In this document: in pieces, positions 56,901 through 64,000 of the stretch
How positions within the stretch are numbered: the stretch's first letter is position 1
Layout: every line of letters begins with the position of its first letter
Assembly: GCA_041392625.1 (NCBI GenBank)
Contig: JAWKLR010000009.1
Span: 121,468-185,467 of the forward strand
Direction: 5' to 3'
Source: M3007 sp041392625
GTDB lineage: Bacteria; Bacteroidota; Bacteroidia; Chitinophagales; Saprospiraceae
Length of the DNA stretch: 64,000 nucleotides
The notes under the pieces: generated by a model
The model's input: only the letters and a program-made list of their open reading frames with translations
Database searches by the model: none
Told to the model about the DNA's origin: nothing
Made by a program: the position numbers and the translations under genes

Positions 56901-59900
56901 GAACCATCAGAGCCTCCAAAACACAAGACGTCGGTTACGGTGGTCGTCAACACAATCACAGGTGGCTGGTTAACTACTGCAGTTGTGGTAGCAGTAAAGC
57001 CGTATACATCTGTAACAGTTACAGACATGTTCCTGCCTGCAGACCACTTGGGTCCTCGCCAGGGAAGCCATTTGACCACTGATACGTGTATGCCGGAGTG
57101 CCTCCAGTAACTGGGGGAGGTCGATAGAACCATTTGTTCTATTGAAACAGGTAACATCTACAACAATTGTTACCAAATCAATATCTACATAGAAACCAGC
57201 ATCAACCGTTCTGTTGTCATCGTTTGAAACCAAGGTAACTACCGGGCTCATCAGGTTGTTGTCAGCATCGCTATCCAAGGCATCACCCGTTTGATCTGCA
57301 GGAGAAACAATGAAGTTGCTTCCTGGAGAAGTAAACGTTACCTGATAAGTACCTGGCACAAGGTTTTCAAACAAATAGAAACCAGAGCCATTTGTAAAAT
57401 CACTGAGTGAAACTGGGTTTCCAAATCCATCTGTTCCGGTAAGGAACACCTGGATATTTGGAGCACCTGGCTCACCAGCATCCTGAATTCCATCTTTATC
57501 GAGATCAAACCAAACATAATCTCCAAGTTTGGCATAGCGGTAGAAACCGGCATCGTAATCCAGGTTGTTTTCTCCACTTACCAAATCTTCAACAACTGTC
57601 TGCTGAGATCCTGGCAGAGCATCGCTATCCAGAGCATCATTACCGCCCAAGTCAACATTCGTCAAAACATAGCCACCTACTGGTGTTCCAAAGGTAACGG
57701 TATATTGGCCAGGAGCAAGATTGCTAAACAGGTACATGCCACTGCCATTTGTATTCATTGTCAAAACAACTGGGACGCCTGAATTAGTTGTTCCATTCAA
57801 AGTAACAGGAACGCCAGAAATACCTGGCTCACCGAAGTCCTGAATACCATTTGCATTCAGATCTTCCCAAACGTAGTTGCCAATAGATGCGCCTTCGTAG
57901 AAACCGGCATCAATTGTGTTGTTCACCTCATTGCTAACCAAGGTTACCATTGGGCTCATCAAAGTTGATGGGTTGGCATCGCTATCCAGGGCATCGTTGC
58001 CACCCTGATCTGCTGGAGTTACCAGGTAGCCACTTGGCTGACCAAAGGTAACCTTGTATGTACCAGGTGCGAGGTTGGTAAAGTTGTAAGAACCGTCCGA
58101 GTTGGTGTTGATGGTGATGTTTACTGGAACACCTGAGCCGGTAGTTCCGGTCAAGGTTACAGGAACATTTGGAATTCCATCTTCACCTGGGTCCTGGATA
58201 CCATTACCATTGGTATCTTCCCAAACATAATCACCCAAAGCGGCAGGTTGATAGAAACCTGCGTCGATGGTATTATTTACATCATTGCTCTTCAAAGTAA
58301 CTACCGGGCTCATCAAACTGTTCGGATCGGCATCGCTGTCTAAGGCATCATTGCCACCCTGGTTTGAGTGGGTAGTTGTATATCCACCTGGCTGACCAAA
58401 GGTTACTTTGTAGTCACCAGGTACCAGATCGGTAAGCTTGTATGAACTGTCAGGGTTAGTATTAATCGTAATGCTTACTGGGTTACCAAACTGTCGGCAT
58501 CGGTCAGTGTAACTGGTACGTTAGGGATTCCTGACTCACCTGGATCTTGATACCATTACCATTGGTATCCTCCCAAACAAAGTCTCCTAATTCTGCATAG
58601 CGGTAGAAACCGGCATCATAATCCAGGTTGTGCTCACCGCTGATCAAATCTTCAACAACGGTTTGCTGGAGATCCTGGCATTGCATCGCTAATCCAGAGC
58701 GTCGTTGCCGCCCAAGTCAACATTCGTCAAAATGTATCCACCCGAAGGAGTTCCAAAGGTGATGGAGTACTGGCTGCGGCTCAAGGTTGTCAAAGAGGTA
58801 CATGCCACTCGCCATTGGTATTCATGCTTTGAACTTCACTGGTATGCTCAGGCCAGTAGTTCCGTTCAATGTAACCGGAACACCAGAAATACCAGGCTCA
58901 CCGAAGTCCTGAATACCATTTGCATTCAGATCTTCCCAAACATAGTTACCAATAGATGCGCCTTCGTGAAACCGGCATCAATTGTGTTGTTTACCTCATT
59001 GCTAACCAAGGTTACCATTGGCCCATCAAAGTCGATGGGTTGGCATCGCTATCCAGGGCATCATTGCCACCCTGATCTGCCGGAGTTACCAGGTAGCCAC
59101 TTGGCTGACCAAAGGTAACCTTGTACGTACCAGGTGCGAGGTTGGTAAAGTTGTAAGAACCGTCAGGATTGGTATTGATGAAGATGTTTACTGGAACACC
59201 TGAGCCGGTAGTTCCGGTCAAGGTTACAGGAACACGGGAATTCCATCTTCACCTGTCCTGGATACCATTTCCATTGGTATCTTCCCAAACATAATCACCC
59301 AAAGCAGCAGGCTGATAGAAACCTGCGTCGATGATGGTTTTATTTATCTCATTACTCTTCAGAGTAACTACCGGGCTCATCAAGTTTGATGGATTGGCAT
59401 CGCTATCCAATGCATCGTTGCCACCCTGGTTGGCTGGGGTTGTTGGTATATCCGCCTGGTTGACCAAAGGTTACTTTATAGTCACCAGGTACCAAATCCG
59501 TAAAGTTGTAAGAACTGTCAGGGTTGGTATTGATTGTAATTGTTACAGGAGTGCCTGATCCGGTAGTACCGGTCAGTGTAACTGGCACGTTAGATTCCGG
59601 ACTCACCTGGGTCTTGGATACCGCTGCCATTGGTGTCCTCCCAAACGAAGTCTCCCACCCTGCATAGCGGTACAAGCCCACATCAAGTCGTTATTTTCAC
59701 TTCCGTATCCAATGTTTCAACTACGGTTGTACCACCTGTTGAATCATCTGGTATCAAGTTATCCAGCGCATCATTACCACCTTGATTCAAAGCAGTGAAA
59801 TGATAGCCACCGGGTGTAATAAAGGTAAGTTGGTAATCACCTGAACAAAGGTTTCAAACAACACAAGCCAGAAAACATCTGTAATATCTGTAAGTGAAAC

Positions 59901-62900
59901 AGGGTTGCCATTTTGGTCTGTGCCTGTCAACTGCACAGTGACATCACGGAATGCCCTGTTCGCCTGGCTCCTGAATACCATTTGCATTTACATCTTCCCA
60001 AACATAGTTACCAATAGAGTTTGGTACAAATTCATTGGAGCATCATATGCATCCATATCGGTGTCTGAACATGCATTATTAAATTTAGCAGTTACATCCA
60101 CATCAACAGCACCATTGAAACCGCTGATCACAATATTTTGTGAACCGTTTGATCCAAGTCCTATTGAAATTGACTGTAACCACCAGTGGTAGTTGCTGTA
60201 ATGGAAGTGCTCGGTGCATTTGTCCAACTTATTGAAACCGTTACGGGAGTACGTGTTTGTAAGTGATCACAAAGGGATGCTACAACAGCAGTAATTTCGA
60301 TAGTTGGTTCAACAACTGTTGCACTTGTTGTTGCTGTACAGTTGTTTGCATCGGTCACTGTTACGGTATACGTACCAGCGATCAAGCCAGATGGATCCTG
60401 ACCAGCAAAGCCATTAGACCACAAATACGTGTAAGGTGTAGTACCGCCGGATACGCCAGGTTACCTGAGCCATCAGCATTGCCCTCACAAGATGCATGTG
60501 CAGTAACAACTGCTGTTGGGTTTAATGGATTTGGTTGATTGATTGTCCGGCTCAATGTTGCAGTACAGTTGTTTGCATCGGAAACCGTTACAGTGTAGGT
60601 ACCAGCAGGAATGTTGTTCAAATCCTGAGTACTTGCCCCATTTGACCAAACATAGGTATATGGTGAGGTGCCGCCGGATACGCTCAAATTGATGGAGCCA
60701 TCAGACAAGCCATTACATGAAACATCCACTTTGGTAGCACTCAAACTTGGGCCTCCAATATTGTCAACAACTTCTGTTTTCACAGCAGTACAACCGTTTG
60801 CATCCGTTACAGTAACGGTGTACGTGCCAGTTAGCGGATGTTGTTCAAATCCTGCGTAGTGGCATTATTTGACCATTTATAAGTCTTTGTTCCTGTACCA
60901 CCGGTCACATAGCTGGTGGGTCAATTGCACTATTAGCGGCACCACAGGTAGCATCTGTTGCTACGGTCAGGTTCAGAGCATTTGGCTGCGTGATGATCTG
61001 GCTATGTTGCAGTACAATCATGGTCATCTGTAACAGTCACGGTATATGTACCAACAGAAAGGTTGTTCAAATCCTGGGTAACCGCTCCGTTTGACCATAA
61101 ATACGTATGGAGTAGATCCCCTGGATACGTTAAGATTGATCGGAACCATCCGAACCACCATTACAAGATACATTCACCTTGGTTGCACTCAATGTAAGTA
61201 CAGTATTGATTAATGGTCCGTGTTAAGGTTGCCGTACAGTCATTGGCATCCGTAACGGTTACAGTATACGTACCGGCAGAATGTTATTCAGATCCTGGGT
61301 AGTTGCTCCATTTGACCAACCATAGGCATATGATGTGCCACCAGATACGCTCAACACTGAGCCATCTGAAAGGCCATTACATGAAACGTCGACTTTGGTG
61401 GCGCTCAAACTTGGGCCACCAACATTGTCAACCGTCTCTTGTTTTAACAGCAGTACAGCCATTTGCATCGGTAACGGTAACGGTGTACGTGCCAGCAAGA
61501 ATGTTGTTCAAATCCTGCGTAGTGGCATTATTTGACCATTTATAAGTCTTTGTTCCTGTACCACCGGTCACAGTCAGGTCAATTGCAACCATTAGCGGCA
61601 CCACAGGTAGCATCTGTTGCTACTTATTGTCAGGCTCAATGCATTGGTTGGGTAACACTCCCGCTAAGTACCTGTACAACCATTGGCATCTGTAACGGTT
61701 ACGGTATACGTACCTCGACAGAAAGGTTGCTCAAATCCTACAGTGGCATTGTTTGACCATAGATAGGTCTTTGTGCCTGTGCCACCGGTAACCGTCAGGA
61801 CGACCGGAACCATCGGAACCGCCATTACAAGATACATTCACCTTTGTAGCACTCAAGTCCAGTGCACTAGGCTGTGTGATTGTCCGGCTCAAGGTAGCAG
61901 TACAGTCGTTAGCATCCGTAATAGTAACAGTGTATGTACCTGCCGGAATGTTGTTCAAGTCCCGCTAGTGGCATTGTTTGACCAAGCATACGAGTATGGA
62001 CCAGTTCCACCGGATACACTGCTGATCGAACCATCGGAGCCACCAAAACAAGATACATTCACCTTTGTGGCGCTCGGAATAATTTCCGGAGTAACTTGAT
62101 TGTTATGATATTAGACTCCACATAATCAGAACAACCTGCACGACGTACGCAACGACGGTAACAGGTAGTTTCGGTAATTGTAGGTGGGTTGTATGTGAGG
62201 CTATTACTCTCTGAAATAACCGTCCACTGGTTGCCATTAAATGACTGAGGAGACAGTTGGTCGTGGATTTAATCCAGATGATTTCCAGCACCTCGAACCA
62301 CCCGTTGGGCTGCTCAGGTTTCCAATAGTCGTTGGATTGTAAGAAGGGCCACAACCAATTTGGCCTGGTCCAATAGTTCCGGGGTTGGTCACGTTATCAC
62401 AAGTTGTGTATGATAGAGCATACACTGGTTGAATAACTGAGTTGAGTCATCGGCACAACCATTATCAACGGCACCAGTGCTCAAGTATAATTTGATCCGT
62501 TCCATTGGGTAAAAAATACGGAGCCCGGTAAGCTCTCTCTTTATATGCCTGTTCTAATTCGTCCTGGATATCGGCAGTATAGGAAGATGTTCCTACTACC
62601 GCGCCATTTTTCTTAAATACAACACGCCATTTTTCATTGTTTTGAACAGGTGACGTCGTGGAGCGACCAACGTAACCATCATACGACACAGCATCAGAAA
62701 TATTGATGGTTACTGTTGAATTAAAATCTGCAGGATATGGGCCGGGGAATGGTATAAGTCAATGGGTTGTTACACTTAAGTCGTGTAATAGATGGTGCTC
62801 CAGTTCCTGGGTCAACAGTTTGTTGCCATAAAAGTATTAATTTCCTGAACAAATTGGGTCAGGGGCACAGAATGGAGGGCCGCTTGTATCGTTGGGGTCA

Positions 62901-64000
62901 CAGGTTGTAGAATATGAAACACAAACACTGGAAGGGATAACAGAGTTTGGACCTGTTGGGCAACCTCCATTATTAGCATCCCAGTGTTCAATCACAATCT
63001 CATCCGTTCCGTTTGGCAAAAATACAGATCCTCCCAAAGCACCTCGCCAGTAGCCTTGCTGCACATAATCAGGTACATCACCTGTATAGGGAGTTGCATA
63101 CACAACCGATCCGTTTTTCTTGAATACTACACGCCACTGCTCATTTACTTGTTCAACGGTTCCACGAGCGGCGTAACCGTCCCAAGAAACTGCATCAGAT
63201 AGAGAAACAGTTACCGGGCCATTGAAGTCTGCTGGATACGGTCCCGGGATTGTATAGGTCATAATGTTACCACAAATCAATCGAACTGTTGACGGCTGAC
63301 CATTATTCTCATTAATCGTTTGTGACCAAAGAAACTTATTTCCTCCACTACAGTTTGGTGTTGGGGCACAAAATGGTGGGGCACTTGTGTTGTTGGGGTT
63401 ACACGTTTCAGTCAAATCATTTGGCACACGGTCATTCAAAACGTGTGCACGCCAGTATTCTCCGGCAAGTTCTTCAAATTCAGAAAAGTTGACATTCTGA
63501 TCCAGTCCACGTCCTTCCCAGGTCTGAGTCAGGCTTTGGTATACAAAACCCGGAAGGGACTTTTTCCCTTTTAAAACTACTCCTTGTTGTGCTGTAAAGT
63601 CAAAAAGGATAAAGTTTGGGTTTGCTTCTTCATCCATGCCAACAAACGCCGGAATCTTCCAGGCTCCTTCACCAGCGATCCTAAACCACACAAGGCAAGT
63701 AGAGGATGGTGCTTGTGAAAATGCAATTTGATCGAAACTGCCCAATTCAGTAATGGACATTTCAATCACATTCAAGCGGTTGTCTTGCAATGCTACATTG
63801 CCTTCGCTGTCGATGGATGTATTGTTCAACAAGCCTTGAAATCTTGTATTCAAATACATCTCCAATTGGGATACATTATCACCAATAATTGAATTGGTGC
63901 TAATTACTCCTGATGGTGCAGTTGCAGATTGCGCAAATGATGAACTTGCATTGAATGCAAAGATCATCACCAACATGGTTAAAGTAATTCGTGTAGAGGA
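46266..64000 (-). CDS. Giant T9SS-exported modular surface protein (frame-disrupted, cut by right edge)
   Basis: At least 17.7 kb, roughly 5,900 codons. Reading leftward: the N-terminal signal segment (LTMLVMIFAFNASSSFAQ) starts in a frame open to the right edge, so the true start is outside. Then a unique region, two 500-base repeats, a Cys-rich RCVRRAGC region, 8 SprB-like units, 8 SdrD_B-like units, about 28 more SprB-like units, a propeller-like region, one SdrD_B unit, a last SprB-like unit, a dockerin-like calcium motif, a cohesin-like domain, and a T9SS type A sorting domain (YQNSPNPFASKTQIGFYLPE to the end). Longest clean pieces: 46266-47990, 54774-56210, 56970-58316 and 62837-63976; elsewhere the frame breaks every 60-250 bases with homology continuous. 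It is most likely one cell-surface adhesin. Confidence 0.8.
48700..50800 (-). other. Unique, propeller-like region of the giant protein
   Basis: Frame-broken. Pieces read ASVALFPYDSQTPDDVFGEV, then YASAFVKRHAGLGSLGEGGI, then DLNISIHNLGTIV, and EFTSDGLVIIGMMDRTGHQF, with a recurring pattern of Asp/Gly-rich turns and hydrophobic strands like a surface beta-propeller. Preceded (50.5-50.8 kb) and followed (48.75-48.95 kb) by SdrD_B-like modules (GGIKVYLYE; VSLYDAQTGTLLTTQTDANG). Confidence 0.5.
50800..57110 (-). repeat. SprB-like repeat array, second block (about 28 units)
   Basis: Tandem units of about 225 bases (75 aa), counted by the recurring AGTYTVTVTDANGC segment and the DLSxSGGTxPYTYxWSNG pattern. 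Counts come from inspecting each site at 57.0, 56.8, 56.6, 56.3, 56.1, 55.9, 55.7, 55.4, 55.2, 54.9, 54.7, 54.4, 54.2, 54.0, 53.8, 53.6, 53.3, 53.1, 52.9, 52.7, 52.4, 52.2, 52.0, 51.8, 51.6, 51.3, 51.1 and 50.8 kb. SprB is the T9SS-exported gliding adhesin of Flavobacterium johnsoniae. Only the part 54.8-56.2 kb is frame-clean for long. Confidence 0.82.
57160..60030 (-). repeat. SdrD_B-like repeat array, eight units of about 355 bases
   Basis: Eight modules, each opening with a Y/F-V-W-[EF]-D-[TLV]-N-[AG]-[NS]-G-I-Q-[DE] motif (on the plus strand C-T/C-T-CCCAAAC) at 59994, 59637, 59281, 58932, 58569, 58217, 57863 and 57506. Spacing 349-363 bases. SdrD_B domains are calcium-stabilised beta-sandwich stalks. 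They occur in a three-module pattern: see findings. Confidence 0.85.
60215..62097 (-). repeat. SprB-like repeat array, first block (eight units)
   Basis: Eight units of 220-236 bases at about 61.92, 61.69, 61.47, 61.25, 61.02, 60.80, 60.58 and 60.35 kb, with SATKVNVSCNGGSDGS and AGTYTVTVTDANDCTATLSR segments. The first block differs from the second in using KVDVSCNGLSDGSINLS-type openings. Nearly every unit has a frame break as assembled. Confidence 0.82.
62100..62430 (-). other. Cys-rich connecting region of the giant protein
   Basis: Pieces read TCDNVTNPGTIGPGQIGCGP, then YNPTTIGNLSSPTGG, and CYRRCVRRAGCSDYVESN just before the first SprB-like unit. The R-C-x-R-R-A-G-C form is common in large surface proteins of Saprospiria. 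Frame-broken. Confidence 0.55.
62390..63400 (-). repeat. Two tandem repeats of about 500 bases in the giant protein
   Basis: Copy 1 (about 62905-63400) and copy 2 (about 62390-62905) share CNPNNTSAPPFCAPTPNCSG / CDPNDTSGPPFCAPDPICSG, then WDGYAARGTVEQVNEQWRVV / YDGYVGRSTTSPVQNNEKWR, VFFKKNG (as RVVFKKNGSVV / RVVFKKNGAVV) and FLPNGTDEIVIEHW / FLPNGTDQIILEHW. The first is frame-clean, the second broken. Unknown function. Confidence 0.7.

Noticed and set aside
50800..62100. CRISPR-like regular repetition
   Set aside because: The periods (about 225 and 355 bases) are far longer than CRISPR units, and the repeats encode SprB-like and SdrD_B-like domains in a single strand sense.

Overview
The window is a chromosomal segment of a Bacteroidota bacterium, most likely of the Saprospiria/Saprospiraceae type. 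The evidence is type IX secretion (T9SS) sorting domains, SprB-like and SdrD_B-like surface repeats, a cytochrome-b558-type succinate dehydrogenase, a mevalonate-pathway HMG-CoA synthase, and promoters of the Bacteroidota form TTG-N19..21-TAnnTTTG. No species can be named from the sequence. I found no rRNA or tRNA gene, CRISPR array, transposase or prophage.

Layout. (1) 1-10.8 kb, minus strand: the conserved S10-spc ribosomal protein cluster, from rpsJ through rplC-D-W-B, rpsS, rplV, rpsC, rplP, rpmC, rpsQ, rplN-X-E, rpsN, rpsH, rplF-R, rpsE, rpmD and rplO into secY, which is cut by the left edge. A consensus promoter precedes rpsJ and a second lies inside the cluster before rplP. (2) 10.9-15.3 kb: HMG-CoA synthase (minus), a small AntA-like protein, and a sigma/anti-sigma/periplasmic module led by an ECF sigma factor with an ECF-type promoter. 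(3) 15.6-20.4 kb: the succinate dehydrogenase operon sdhC-sdhA-sdhB, in which sdhA is frame-disrupted in its 3' half and two paralogous secreted proteins sit between sdhA and sdhB. (4) 20.4-28.4 kb: Ppx/GppA phosphatase and an outer-membrane barrel; then a tight operon of a small conserved protein, a PhnP-like metallo-hydrolase, a squalene/phytoene-synthase-like protein and phosphoheptose isomerase; then phosphohexomutase, Pcm and a T9SS-exported repeat protein. (5) 28.5-46 kb: a winged-helix regulator with a frame-disrupted membrane protein, a frame-disrupted glycan-binding lipoprotein, a polytopic membrane protein, a palindromic repeat element, a LolC/E-type permease, a DUF4340 protein, an HtrA protease, an HD-domain protein, MetG, a DUF1648 protein, a large propeller-barrel outer-membrane protein, and a serine hydrolase with a one-base frameshift. 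(6) 46.3-64 kb, minus strand: one giant cell-surface protein gene of at least 17.7 kb running off the right edge. It carries about 37 SprB-like repeats, 8-9 SdrD_B-like modules, a dockerin-like calcium motif, a cohesin-like domain and a C-terminal T9SS sorting domain. Its frame is broken many times, in blocks.

The frame breaks in the giant gene, sdhA and several other genes look mainly like single-base indels, sometimes at homopolymers, and alternate with long clean stretches. Uneven consensus quality is the simplest explanation; real decay or phase variation cannot be excluded from the sequence alone. The most interesting biology is the modular giant adhesin, the squalene-synthase-like gene in its compact operon, the paralog pair inside the sdh operon, the ECF module and the internal promoter of the ribosomal cluster.
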